Below, in pieces: positions 44,841 through 52,858 of a DNA stretch of 64,000 nucleotides. Location of the stretch: contig NZ_QMHP01000009.1 in NCBI RefSeq assembly GCF_003313335.1, positions 62,001 through 126,000 of the forward strand, written 5' to 3'. A model generated the notes under the pieces. It did not search any database, was not told the DNA's origin, and saw only the letters and a program-made list of their open reading frames with translations. The translations under genes and the position numbers were made by a program. Within the stretch, counting starts at the first letter, position 1; the number at the start of each line of letters is the position of its first letter. This DNA is from Pedobacter zeaxanthinifaciens (GTDB lineage Bacteria > Bacteroidota > Bacteroidia > Sphingobacteriales > Sphingobacteriaceae).

Positions 44841-44987
44841 TCACTTCATCGAGTTAGTAAGCGCCCAATATCTAAAACCTAAAATTGCCTTTTGTAAGGT
44901 GCTAAGCTTCATGGGATCTTTTTTGTAAAGAGAAGGTAGCAGCAAATTATTTAACTTAACAAGCGTCTTAAAAAATGTCTTTCTCAT
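44841..44987 (-). CDS. 48-residue conserved-type basic protein
   Basis: The frame reads MRKTFFKTLVKLNNLLLPSL then YKKDPMKLSTLQKAILGFRY and WALTNSMK. From memory, Bacteroidota genomes carry short basic proteins of the same plan (KLNNxxLPSLxKKDPxKLS...QxAIxGxRYWxxxxSL). The ATG at 44987 lies 1 nt after the stop of the upstream signal-peptide protein, so the two are translationally linked. It has no signal peptide. The function is unknown. It is shorter than usual gene-calling cut-offs and easily missed. Confidence 0.65.
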   Translation of the reverse strand: MRKTFFKTLVKLNNLLLPSLYKKDPMKLSTLQKAILGFRYWALTNSMK

Positions 44988-44988
44988 A

Positions 44989-45534
44989 CTATAAAACTTT
45001 TATCCCGGCATGCGGCTTTTGCGCCTTTATGATTTTGTTTTTTCGATAAATAAGAAAAATACAAACCGCTAAAGCAATAACAAATAGCAACAACAATAGT
45101 TGAAGCCTGTCTTTACTTTTATCTATTTTTTGATTATAAGCCAACAGTTCTTCGTTCTTCACCTGTAAATCTCTAATGGTTTTCTTGTAGCTATCTATCC
45201 TCAGCTGGTTATGATCTACATTAGATTTTACTTCCTGAAATTGAAGGTCTTTATAGTCTAACAACACTTTTAGTTCAGTGAAGATATTATTGTCGTTAAT
45301 GGCAATTTGTCGTAAAATTTCGTTGGAGTTCTTGATGTCTCTTTTTGTCTGAAATCCAAATATTCCAGTTCTTGCATTTAAACTTTCTTCGTATTGTCCA
45401 AACTTGGCGCTACGTTCAGCTAAAAGAGCGTTGATTTTATTTCTTTGAAGTTCATAAGCGGAGCTGTCTTGCGCAAAAGTTGCGTTGGTTAAGCTTGCTA
45501 TCGAGAGTAAAAATATAATGGCTTTTCTTATCAT
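44989..45534 (-). CDS. Membrane-anchored coiled-coil protein of unknown function
   Basis: A 181-residue protein starting MIRKAIIFLLSIASLTNATFAQ, a signal peptide. A longer in-frame start at 45588 would hide this signal, so ATG 45534 is preferred. A helical, probably coiled-coil region (about residues 25-130) is followed by one membrane segment (LQLLLLLFVIALAVCIFLIY) and a basic tail (RKNKIIKAQK). This places most of the protein in the periplasm. I do not recognise a family. The 48-residue gene follows immediately. Confidence 0.8.
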   Translation of the reverse strand: MIRKAIIFLLSIASLTNATFAQDSSAYELQRNKINALLAERSAKFGQYEESLNARTGIFGFQTKRDIKNSNEILRQIAINDNNIFTELKVLLDYKDLQFQEVKSNVDHNQLRIDSYKKTIRDLQVKNEELLAYNQKIDKSKDRLQLLLLLFVIALAVCIFLIYRKNKIIKAQKPHAGIKVL

Positions 45535-45669
45535 CGTAATTATGTTTGATAAGAATATAGCAAAATTTATGCCTTTGAAGGCGCCCACAGATGCAAGGAT
45601 AAGCTTATTGATTAAAAAAGAGCAATGATGCTTTCTTGCCGAGGCAATCTTTGCAGCTGAAGCTAAATG

Positions 45670-46449
45670 TTATGGATGGAATTCGACCCTAACAATATCA
45701 TTCAGGTGTAGTCCTAATAGGCCGCTTGCCTTTCCTTTATTAATGGCAATTTCAAGGTGATTGCTGATGCCGAACAAACAAAGTTTTTCCCCCTCTGGTA
45801 CCTCGTTATAATGCCAGCTAAGCTGAGTAATGGTTTCGCTTTTTCTGAAGTACAACGTGAAATCTCTATTTCGCTGAATTTTAGTAAACAAGTCTTTCGT
45901 GATATTGGTAATCACATTACTGAAAGTATCAATAAAAATAACACTACCTCGGATGATATCTCTTTCAATCACCGGATGCAATAACATTCGCTGCTCGATA
46001 TCGTCTGCAGCAATACCAATTTCCTTCAGTTTTCCTCCTTTAGCTAAGTGTACAGCGGCTTTAACCAAAATATCAACCAATGGGAAATGTAGAAACTTCA
46101 AATCCTGCATGATGTTCAATTCTACGAGTTCATCAGGCATATCGTCAAAAAGCAAAGAAAAAATGCCGTTATCTGCTCCCACAAAATAATGATCCCTATA
46201 ACGTAAGGCCATGTATTTGGTGTTTTCATTGAATACAGAATCTATTCCGATAAGGTGTACCGTGTTCTTGGGAAAGTAAGTATAAGCGTTTTTAAGTACA
46301 AAGGCAGCATAAGAAATATTGAAGGCTGGAACTTCATGGGTAACATCAACAATATTAACGTTGGGCATTAGGCTCAGGATACTGCCTTTTAAAGCAGCCT
46401 GATAGAAATCCTTCGAGCCCAAATCTGTCGTTAATGTGATGATTGCCAT
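45670..46449 (-). CDS. SAM hydrolase (SAM hydroxide adenosyltransferase, chlorinase/fluorinase family)
   Basis: A 259-residue DUF62-type protein. TTDLGSKDFYQAALKG near the N-terminus holds the Asp that binds the ribose of S-adenosylmethionine, and FVGADNGIFSLLFDD and the C-terminal IAINKGKASGLLGL are conserved. Members without halogen specificity split SAM into adenosine and methionine using water. It is divergent from phoH. With the SAM-sensing riboswitch elsewhere in this window, it could influence SAM level, though that link is only an inference. Confidence 0.88.
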   Translation of the reverse strand: MAIITLTTDLGSKDFYQAALKGSILSLMPNVNIVDVTHEVPAFNISYAAFVLKNAYTYFPKNTVHLIGIDSVFNENTKYMALRYRDHYFVGADNGIFSLLFDDMPDELVELNIMQDLKFLHFPLVDILVKAAVHLAKGGKLKEIGIAADDIEQRMLLHPVIERDIIRGSVIFIDTFSNVITNITKDLFTKIQRNRDFTLYFRKSETITQLSWHYNEVPEGEKLCLFGISNHLEIAINKGKASGLLGLHLNDIVRVEFHP

Positions 46450-46552
46450 TAAAAATTCAATATTTATGCTTATTCTTGCGTATAGGCAAATTGCCTACAA
46501 ATATTCAAATTTAAATCGAATTACACAGGGCATAGGTTAAAAAAACAATATT

Positions 46553-47521
46553 TTGAACGAAATAAAACTAATATTAGAAACAAGCGATCAAATTCAATTT
46601 TGGGGCGCTAATAACGAGCATTACGAGTTGATCAAAGCTGCTTTTCCTAAGCTTAAAATTGTGGCAAGAGGCAACGAGGTGAAGGCTTTAGGCGATGAGG
46701 CTGAACTGAAGAATTTTGAAAATAAGATTAACAGTTTAGTAGCTCATTTAGATAAATTTGGTACACTTACAAGCAATGATGTAGATACAATTTTAGGTGC
46801 TAAAAAAAATGTTTCGAATGCCCCTACGGAGGAAAGCTCAACAGCTACGCCTATAAGTAGTGGGGAGGTGATTGTATATGGCAACCATGGTTTAATGGTG
46901 AAAGCTCGTACAGCCAACCAACGTAAAATGGTTGATAGCATCAATAAAAATGATGTGCTTTTTGCTATCGGTCCGGCAGGTACGGGAAAAACCTATACTG
47001 CGGTAGCCTTAGCGGTAAGAGCATTGAAAAATAAGGAAATCAAACGCATTATTTTGACCAGGCCAGCGGTAGAAGCGGGAGAGAGTTTGGGATTTTTGCC
47101 GGGAGATTTGAAAGAGAAAGTTGATCCTTATTTGCGTCCGTTGTATGATGCTTTGGATGATATGATCCCGCCAGAAAAACTAAAAGTGTATTTAGAAAAC
47201 AGAACCATTGAAGTGGCACCTTTAGCGTTTATGCGTGGCCGTACCTTGGATAATTGCTTTGTAATTTTGGATGAGGCACAAAACTCTACCGATTTGCAGT
47301 TGAAAATGTTCTTAACGCGTATGGGACCTACCGCCAAATTTATTGTTACGGGTGATGTTACGCAGATAGATTTACCGAAAAAGGCACAATCGGGTTTACA
47401 AAACGCACTACGTATTTTAGGTGACATTAAAGGTATTGATATCATTTACTTGAGTGGAGAGGACGTGGTACGCCACAAATTGGTGAAACAGATATTGAAA
47501 GCCTACGGGGATATTCAGTAA
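46553..47521 (+). CDS. phoH: PhoH-family ATPase
   Basis: A 322-residue cytosolic protein with the Walker A motif GPAGTGKT at 140-147, Walker B VILDEAQN and the PhoH signature (TRPAVEAGESLGFLPGDLKEKVDPYLRPLYDAL). An N-terminal KH-like region precedes the ATPase domain, as in the PhoL/YbeZ branch, which works with YbeY in RNA metabolism. The start codon is TTG (MNEIKLIL); no ATG is available before the conserved region. It is divergent from the SAM hydrolase gene and is followed by a terminator. Confidence 0.93.
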   Translation: MNEIKLILETSDQIQFWGANNEHYELIKAAFPKLKIVARGNEVKALGDEAELKNFENKINSLVAHLDKFGTLTSNDVDTILGAKKNVSNAPTEESSTATPISSGEVIVYGNHGLMVKARTANQRKMVDSINKNDVLFAIGPAGTGKTYTAVALAVRALKNKEIKRIILTRPAVEAGESLGFLPGDLKEKVDPYLRPLYDALDDMIPPEKLKVYLENRTIEVAPLAFMRGRTLDNCFVILDEAQNSTDLQLKMFLTRMGPTAKFIVTGDVTQIDLPKKAQSGLQNALRILGDIKGIDIIYLSGEDVVRHKLVKQILKAYGDIQ

Positions 47522-47570
47522 GGGGTTAGGAGGTAGTGGTAAGGTATCAGTTCAAGATATCCTAAAATTT

Positions 47571-47611
47571 AAAGCCCGAAGATAGTTCTAAACCGTCTTC
47601 GGACTTTTTGT
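47571..47611 (+). terminator. Intrinsic terminator after phoH
   Basis: AAAGCCCGAAGA pairs with TCTTCGGACTTT (one mismatch) around a 13-nt loop, followed by TTTTTGTTTTT. Confidence 0.8.
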
Positions 47612-47662
47612 TTTTAGTCTAAAAACTTCCAACATCTAACGTCTCACATCCGACTTTTTTCC

Positions 47663-47670
47663 TATTTTTA
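47663..47670 (+). promoter_or_regulatory. -7-like element of the purC promoter
   Basis: TATTTTTA differs from TAnnTTTG at the last base. It ends 7 nt before the ATG, so the mRNA would be nearly leaderless. No clear -33 element. Confidence 0.35.
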
Positions 47671-47677
47671 TACCCTC

Positions 47678-48628
47678 ATGAAAGCAGTAAAAGAAACCAA
47701 ATTCACTTTTCCAAAACAAAGCAGTTTTTACAAAGGCAAGGTACGCGACGTATATACTATTGATAATCAGTTAATGGCAATGGTAGTTACCGATAGGATT
47801 TCTGCGTTTGACGTTGTTTTGCCGGAAGCAATTCCTTACAAAGGGCAGGTGTTGAACCAAATTGCAGCCAAATTTTTATCGGCCACTAAAGATATTGTGC
47901 CTAATTGGGTACTAGCAACGCCTGATGAAATGGTAACTATTGGCCGTATTTGTGAGCCTTTTAAAGTTGAAATGGTAATTAGGGGATATTTGGCTGGGCA
48001 TTCAGCTCGCGAATATGCTTTGGGCAAACGTCAGGTTTGCGGTGTAAGCTTGCCGGAAGGACTTAAAGAGAACGACAAGTTGCCTCAACCAATCATTACT
48101 CCAACTACCAAGGCGGCCGTTGGTCATGATGAAGATATTTCAAGAGAAGATATTTTAGCTAAAGGGATCGTATCTTTAAATGATTACGAAAAACTGGAGG
48201 CATACACCTATGCTTTGTATCAAAGAGGGGTAGAGATGGCTGCAGAAAGAGGCTTGATTTTAGTAGATACGAAGTACGAGTTTGGTAAAGTAGGTGATGA
48301 AATTTATTTGATCGACGAAATTCATACGCCAGATTCTTCGCGTTATTTTTACGCTGAAGGTTATGAAGAAAGACAAGCAGCTAACGAACCCCAAAAGCAA
48401 CTTTCTAAAGAGTTTGTGCGTAAATGGCTGATTGAGAATGGTTTTCAAGGGAAAGATGGGCAGGTGGTTCCTACAATGACAGAGGAGATTGTGACTTCCA
48501 TTTCTGATCGTTACATTGAGCTTTATGAGCAAATTACCGGAGAGCAGTTTGTGAAAAATCCATCAGAAAATATTTTAAATAGAATAGAAGCAAATACAAA
48601 GACAGCTGTTGAACAGTTACTTCAGTAG
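47678..48628 (+). CDS. purC: Phosphoribosylaminoimidazole-succinocarboxamide synthase (SAICAR synthase)
   Basis: A 316-residue ATP-dependent ligase of purine synthesis that joins aspartate to CAIR. It has the N-terminal [12 protein letters not shown] nucleotide loop, [18 protein letters not shown], the [16 protein letters not shown] block and DTKYEFG...[13 protein letters not shown], which holds catalytic acids. At 316 residues it is the longer form seen in Bacteroidota and eukaryotes. It stands alone between a terminator and a repeat-rich spacer, so it probably has its own promoter. Confidence 0.97.
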   Translation: MKAVKETKFTFPKQSSFYKGKVRDVYTIDNQLMAMVVTDRISAFDVVLPEAIPYKGQVLNQIAAKFLSATKDIVPNWVLATPDEMVTIGRICEPFKVEMVIRGYLAGHSAREYALGKRQVCGVSLPEGLKENDKLPQPIITPTTKAAVGHDEDISREDILAKGIVSLNDYEKLEAYTYALYQRGVEMAAERGLILVDTKYEFGKVGDEIYLIDEIHTPDSSRYFYAEGYEERQAANEPQKQLSKEFVRKWLIENGFQGKDGQVVPTMTEEIVTSISDRYIELYEQITGEQFVKNPSENILNRIEANTKTAVEQLLQ

Positions 48629-48722
48629 GCAGTTAACAGTTTTCAGTTAGCAGTTTTCAGTTAACAGTTTTCAGTTAACCAGTTTCAACAATTTAACCAG
48701 TTAACCGAATAACCAACTAAAC
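48629..48722. repeat. Short-repeat tract after purC with complementary copies
   Basis: After the purC stop, CAGTTAACAGTTTTCAGTTA-type units are repeated (48629-48681). From 48690 on, complementary units (AACCAGTTAACCGAATAACC) follow, up to the next gene. The two halves can pair imperfectly. Confidence 0.65.
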
Positions 48723-48742
48723 AATTAACCAAAATAAAAAAT

Positions 48743-49129
48743 ATGAAATTTAGTGTAGATAAGCATGAGAAATATGTAGTGTTGAAATTAGAGGAGCCGA
48801 AATTCACTAATGATAATACACCAGCATTAAAGTCGGAATTCGTATTGCTAAATACCGAAGGATACCGAAATATTGTTTTAGATTTATCAGCAGTTAAAGA
48901 ATGTAATGATGCTCAAGATTTGAGTTCGTTGCTAGCTGGAGACAGGCTTTGTAAAGCTGCGGGTGGTATTTTTGTAGTATGTTGTGTAAACAAAAATATC
49001 GCATCAATTATTCAAATGTCAAACCTTCATCAATCTGTTACGTTTGTTAATAAGTTGGACGAAGCTACAGATTTGATTTTCATGGAGGAAATTGAAAAGG
49101 AGCTTCGCGGCAGCGTAGACAAAGGTTAA
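48743..49129 (+). CDS. STAS-domain protein (anti-sigma factor antagonist type)
   Basis: A 128-residue single STAS domain: KFSVDKHEKYVVLKLEEPKF, then VLDLSAVKECNDAQDLSSLL and FVVCCVNKNIASIIQMSNLHQSVTF. In the SpoIIAA pattern the phosphorylated Ser follows an Asp (DSxG); here the position reads ECNDAQDLSS, so phospho-switching is not certain. It ends 7 nt before the RNase Z gene and is probably co-transcribed. A partner kinase or sigma factor is not present nearby. Confidence 0.88.
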   Translation: MKFSVDKHEKYVVLKLEEPKFTNDNTPALKSEFVLLNTEGYRNIVLDLSAVKECNDAQDLSSLLAGDRLCKAAGGIFVVCCVNKNIASIIQMSNLHQSVTFVNKLDEATDLIFMEEIEKELRGSVDKG

Positions 49130-49136
49130 TTTATTG

Positions 49137-50048
49137 ATGAAATTTGAAGTAACGATCTTAGGTAGCACATCTGCTACGCCGGTTTATAACAGAAATCCGA
49201 CGGCTCAATTGCTTAATTGTAATGAGCGCTTCTACTTAATTGATTGCGGTGAAGGTACCCAACAACAGCTGATAAAATTTGGATTTAAAGCCGCTAAAAT
49301 CGACTATATTTTTATTAGTCACTTACACGGCGACCATTTTTTTGGCTTAATTGGATTGCTGTCCAGCTTGCACCTAAATGGTAGGGTTAAGCCTTTGCAT
49401 CTTTTCGCACCTGCGGAATTGAAAGAAATTTTAGACCTCCAGTTTAAACATACGGATACGCAGCTGAGATATCCAATTAATTTTTATCCCTTACAAGCCG
49501 AAAAGCCTGAAGTCATCTTTAAAAACAATGATGTGGTGGTAGAGACGATTGTTCTAAACCATCGTATCCCCTGTACAGGGTTTAAGTTTACTGAGAAAAA
49601 ACGGCTAAGGAAAGTAATTGCAGAAAAATTGGAGAAGGAGCAGGTTCCTATCAGTTACTATCCAATGCTCAAACGCAGTTTAGATGTTGATTTGCCAGAT
49701 GGCAGAACAATCAAATACGAAGATTATACGGTAGATTCTGCAGTTCCAAAGGTATATTGCTACTGCTCGGATACAAAGTACGATGAGCGCTATTTTCCTC
49801 AAATCAGCGGGGCAGATACACTTTATCATGAAGCTACTTTTTTACATGAAATGTTGGAGCGGGCTTTAGAAACCTGTCATACCACCGCGAAACAAGCCGC
49901 CGAAGTAGCCAATAAAGTTGGTGCTAAACGGTTGTTAATTGGCCACTTCTCATCTCGTTACAAAGTGTTGGATGACTTATTAAATGAAGCTAAGCTGGAT
50001 TTTGAAAACACACAATTAGCGATAGAAGGAAAAACATTTGAGATATAA
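49137..50048 (+). CDS. rnz: Ribonuclease Z (tRNA 3' endonuclease)
   Basis: A 303-residue metallo-beta-lactamase-fold enzyme that trims tRNA 3' ends. The zinc motif HLHGDH is at residues 62-67, with later conserved His and Asp in CSDTKYDER, HEATFLHEM and IGHFSSRY. The C-terminal layout fits RNase Z of about 300 residues. The ATG at 49137 is preferred over a TTG one codon earlier. It follows the STAS gene by 7 nt and ends in a symmetric terminator. Confidence 0.95.
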   Translation: MKFEVTILGSTSATPVYNRNPTAQLLNCNERFYLIDCGEGTQQQLIKFGFKAAKIDYIFISHLHGDHFFGLIGLLSSLHLNGRVKPLHLFAPAELKEILDLQFKHTDTQLRYPINFYPLQAEKPEVIFKNNDVVVETIVLNHRIPCTGFKFTEKKRLRKVIAEKLEKEQVPISYYPMLKRSLDVDLPDGRTIKYEDYTVDSAVPKVYCYCSDTKYDERYFPQISGADTLYHEATFLHEMLERALETCHTTAKQAAEVANKVGAKRLLIGHFSSRYKVLDDLLNEAKLDFENTQLAIEGKTFEI

Positions 50049-50082
50049 AAAAAAAATCTTCCAATATTGGAAGATTTTTTTT
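50047..50082. terminator. Bidirectional intrinsic terminator
   Basis: AATCTTCCAATATTGGAAGATT is a perfect palindrome with an A-run on one side and a T-run on the other. It ends both rnz (+) and the MlaD-like gene (-). Confidence 0.92.
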
Positions 50083-50110
50083 GTCTAAGACTTAATGTTA
50101 TTTCTCTAAA

Positions 50111-51064
50111 TTATTTGTCTTTCTTATTACCGCCACCAAATACGGAGAAGTGTACATAGCGTTTCGGATTTGCTTTCAAGTCAATCATTAAAGCATCCAG
50201 ATTTTTTGAAGCACTATTAAGGTTGTCGTACATTTGTCTGTCGTTAAGCAAGGCTCCTAAAGTACCTTTTCCATTTTTAACATCGGTAATCATGCCCTGC
50301 AAGTCGGCTACAGCTTTGTTGGCGTTATTTACCGTTTGTTCAAAGTTAATTGCCGCTACTTTATCAGTTACCGTATTTAAGTTGCGCATTACGGCATCAA
50401 TTTTAGCACCATTGTTTTTGAAATTGGCGGTAATCGCTTCTACGTTTGATAATATTGCAGATAGCTTTGAGCTTTCTGAACCTACCAAAGCATCTACTTT
50501 TTTAGAAGTAGCTTCTAATGAGGTTAATGTTCCAGCAATGCTGGTAAAACTGCGGTCAATATTTTTCTGCAAATTAGGATTCAAAATGGTATTCACACTG
50601 GTTAAAATAGAATCCATTTTGGTAATGATCAGCTCTGCTTTTTTCTGTACTGGCTGGAAAGTTTCTATCAAGCCTTTTTCTACGTTAGTTTGTAAAAAAT
50701 CGCCGTCTTCAGCAATGTTTTTATCGTTACCTAGGGTCAATACAATGGCTTTACTGCCTAAAAGGTCGGTACCTTCCAAACGGGCAATTGTATTTTTAGG
50801 AATTTCGTATTTACCGTTGATTTTCAAAGTTGCTTGGATGGTAGCATCCGGTTGCAAGTCTAGGGCGGCAACCCTACCAATTTGATATCCGTTAATTAAT
50901 ACAGGTTTAGAAACCGTTAATCCATCAACTTGGGTATATTTAGCGTAAAGTATCGTCTCGTTAGAGAAAATACTATTGCCCTTTAAAAAGTTATAACCAA
51001 TGATAAGTAAAGCAATAGCAAAGGCTGCTAATATACCAACTTTAGTTTCGTTTTTTATTTTCAT
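50111..51064 (-). CDS. MlaD/MCE-family protein
   Basis: A 317-residue protein with one N-terminal membrane anchor (KVGILAAFAIALLIIGYNFLKG). A single MCE domain follows (ILYAKYTQVDGLTVSKPVLINGYQIGRVAALDL ... ARLEGTDLLGSKAIVLTLG). The C-terminal half is helical and repetitive, probably coiled coil. MCE proteins form hexamers that pass lipids between the inner and outer membrane (Mla system). The two amidase genes lie upstream on the same strand, so it is part of an envelope-related group. Confidence 0.9.
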   Translation of the reverse strand: MKIKNETKVGILAAFAIALLIIGYNFLKGNSIFSNETILYAKYTQVDGLTVSKPVLINGYQIGRVAALDLQPDATIQATLKINGKYEIPKNTIARLEGTDLLGSKAIVLTLGNDKNIAEDGDFLQTNVEKGLIETFQPVQKKAELIITKMDSILTSVNTILNPNLQKNIDRSFTSIAGTLTSLEATSKKVDALVGSESSKLSAILSNVEAITANFKNNGAKIDAVMRNLNTVTDKVAAINFEQTVNNANKAVADLQGMITDVKNGKGTLGALLNDRQMYDNLNSASKNLDALMIDLKANPKRYVHFSVFGGGNKKDK

Positions 51065-51142
51065 TTGTGTAGTAGCGATTGTTTTAGTGGTGTTGAAGTA
51101 TGTAAGCTAATTTCAGCAAAAAACTTCAATTTATGGTTTATT

Positions 51143-51919
51143 TTAATTTTCAACTTCCTTTTTATATTGTTTAACTGCATTCACAATCGCAGTAATTATT
51201 TCTTCTTGTCCTTCATCAGAATTAATATACTTTTCTTCATCAGCATTAGAGATAAAACCAATTTCAGTTAGTACCGAAGGCATAGCTGCACGCTGTAATA
51301 TCAATAATCCTTGCTCTTTAACACCTCTGTTCACTCTTTTGTTTACTTCCGTGTAATTTTTTTGTATGTGTCTTGCTAAGGATAAGCTTTTAGAGCGATA
51401 TAATGATTTGTAAAGCGATAATAAAATCATCTCTTCTGGGTCGGTTGGATCGAATGTATCCTTCTTTTTATAATTTTTATCCTTGATGATTTCCTCGTTT
51501 TCTTTCAATCCAGCATCCATCTCATTGATCCGTCGGTAAGCGCCTACGAAAGTTTCGGTGCCGCGTACATGGCTATTGCCTGCGGGCATCGAATTACAGT
51601 GGATAGAAATAAATAAATCGGCTTTTGCATCATTTGCAATTTCAGCTCGTTTATACCAATCTACATCAACATCCGTTTTACGTGTTTGGATAATTTTTAT
51701 GCTTGGAAGTTCTTCTTGCAATTTAGCGCCTAATTTCAATGCAACTTTGAGCGCTACATCTTTTTCCCATGAAAAGTTACCTTTTGCGCCGGGTTTTACG
51801 CCACCGTGTCCAGCATCAATTACAATGGTTTTAATTTTATAGCCCTGTGCATTTACGCTGCTGTAACTAACTAATACGATGAAAAAAACGAAGTAACGGA
51901 ATATATTTTTTAGCTGCAT
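51143..51919 (-). CDS. N-acetylmuramoyl-L-alanine amidase (Amidase_3), second of two
   Basis: A 258-residue peptidoglycan amidase with a signal peptide (FVFFIVLVSYSSVNA, cut before Q). The Amidase_3 zinc site is present: His in VIDAGHGG, Glu in the KDVAL region, His in FISIHCNSM and the catalytic Glu in LTEIGFISN. It removes the stem peptide from muramic acid in the periplasm. It follows a longer paralog after 31 nt and precedes the MlaD-like gene. It lacks the loop insertion seen in the paralog. Confidence 0.93.
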   Translation of the reverse strand: MQLKNIFRYFVFFIVLVSYSSVNAQGYKIKTIVIDAGHGGVKPGAKGNFSWEKDVALKVALKLGAKLQEELPSIKIIQTRKTDVDVDWYKRAEIANDAKADLFISIHCNSMPAGNSHVRGTETFVGAYRRINEMDAGLKENEEIIKDKNYKKKDTFDPTDPEEMILLSLYKSLYRSKSLSLARHIQKNYTEVNKRVNRGVKEQGLLILQRAAMPSVLTEIGFISNADEEKYINSDEGQEEIITAIVNAVKQYKKEVEN

Positions 51920-51950
51920 TTAATTGAAATTTGTACAAAAGTACAAAATA

Positions 51951-52829
51951 TTAAATTTCAACGCTCAATTTATATGCTTGTATGGCTTTAAGTAAACAGT
52001 TGGCTATCTCCGCTTGGCCTGCTTCCGAGTTCATGTAATCCTCTTCTGAAGGATTGGAAATGAAGCCAATTTCTGTAAGTACGGCCGGCATCCCTGCTCT
52101 AGCTAGTACGGCTAAGCTCTTTTCCTGAACACCTCTGTTAATACGTCCAACGCCTATGTATTGGTCTTGGATCATCTTCGCAAATTTTAAACTTTGGGTT
52201 CTAAAGGTGTTTTTCATCAAAGATAAAATAATAGCGCTTTCAGGGTCACTTGAGTCAAAACCCTCGTAGTTTTCCTTATAGTTATCTTCTAAAAAGATAG
52301 CGGCATTCTCTCTTTTAATGGCATCATCCTGTTCATCAATTCGTCCACTTCCTGATACAAACGTTTCAGTGCCTCGTGTTGATGTACTTTTAACATGCCT
52401 AGTGCTGTAAATAGGGATTTTTTTTCCTTTCTTACCTTTTTTATAACCACTAATATATCGCTGGCTATACACTGGCATATCATTACAATGGATGGAAATA
52501 AACAAATCTGCTTTTTCCTTGTTGGCTAGGCCTATGCGTTCGTAAAGCGGAATAAAAACGTCTTCTTTTCTGGTATAAACCACCTTTACATCAGGTAAGG
52601 TTTCGTTGATAAGTTTGCCTAAACGCAATGCGGTACGTAACGCAACATCTTTTTCTGTAGAATAAGCACCTCTAGTACTGCCATCTTTGCCACCGTGACC
52701 GGCATCAATCACAATTGTTTTGATTTTATATTGTTGTGCAAGTGATTGATTTACAGTTATTAATGATGAAAATACAAAAATTACTAATGCCAATATTCGT
52801 TTTGCTCTGCTCAATGGTATATTTTTCAT
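51951..52829 (-). CDS. N-acetylmuramoyl-L-alanine amidase (Amidase_3), first of two
   Basis: A 292-residue amidase with a signal peptide (RILALVIFVFSSLITVNQSLA, cut before Q). Zinc and catalytic residues are present as in the neighbouring paralog: VIDAGHGG, FISIHCNDM and LTEIGFISN. It differs by a basic insertion (YISGYKKGKKGKKIPIY) between the second zinc His and the RGTETFV strand, near the active site. I chose the ATG at 52829 because it gives a normal signal peptide and leaves promoter space before the divergent lptD gene; a longer in-frame start at 52883 is less likely. Confidence 0.92.
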   Translation of the reverse strand: MKNIPLSRAKRILALVIFVFSSLITVNQSLAQQYKIKTIVIDAGHGGKDGSTRGAYSTEKDVALRTALRLGKLINETLPDVKVVYTRKEDVFIPLYERIGLANKEKADLFISIHCNDMPVYSQRYISGYKKGKKGKKIPIYSTRHVKSTSTRGTETFVSGSGRIDEQDDAIKRENAAIFLEDNYKENYEGFDSSDPESAIILSLMKNTFRTQSLKFAKMIQDQYIGVGRINRGVQEKSLAVLARAGMPAVLTEIGFISNPSEEDYMNSEAGQAEIANCLLKAIQAYKLSVEI

Positions 52830-52858
52830 TAATTTTGAACGTTTTGTGGTAAACATTA

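Noticed and set aside
45600-45669. Terminator after the SAM hydrolase gene on the - strand
   Set aside because: A T-run exists, but the stem just before it is only 4 bp and the better TTGCC/GGCAA stem is too far from it.
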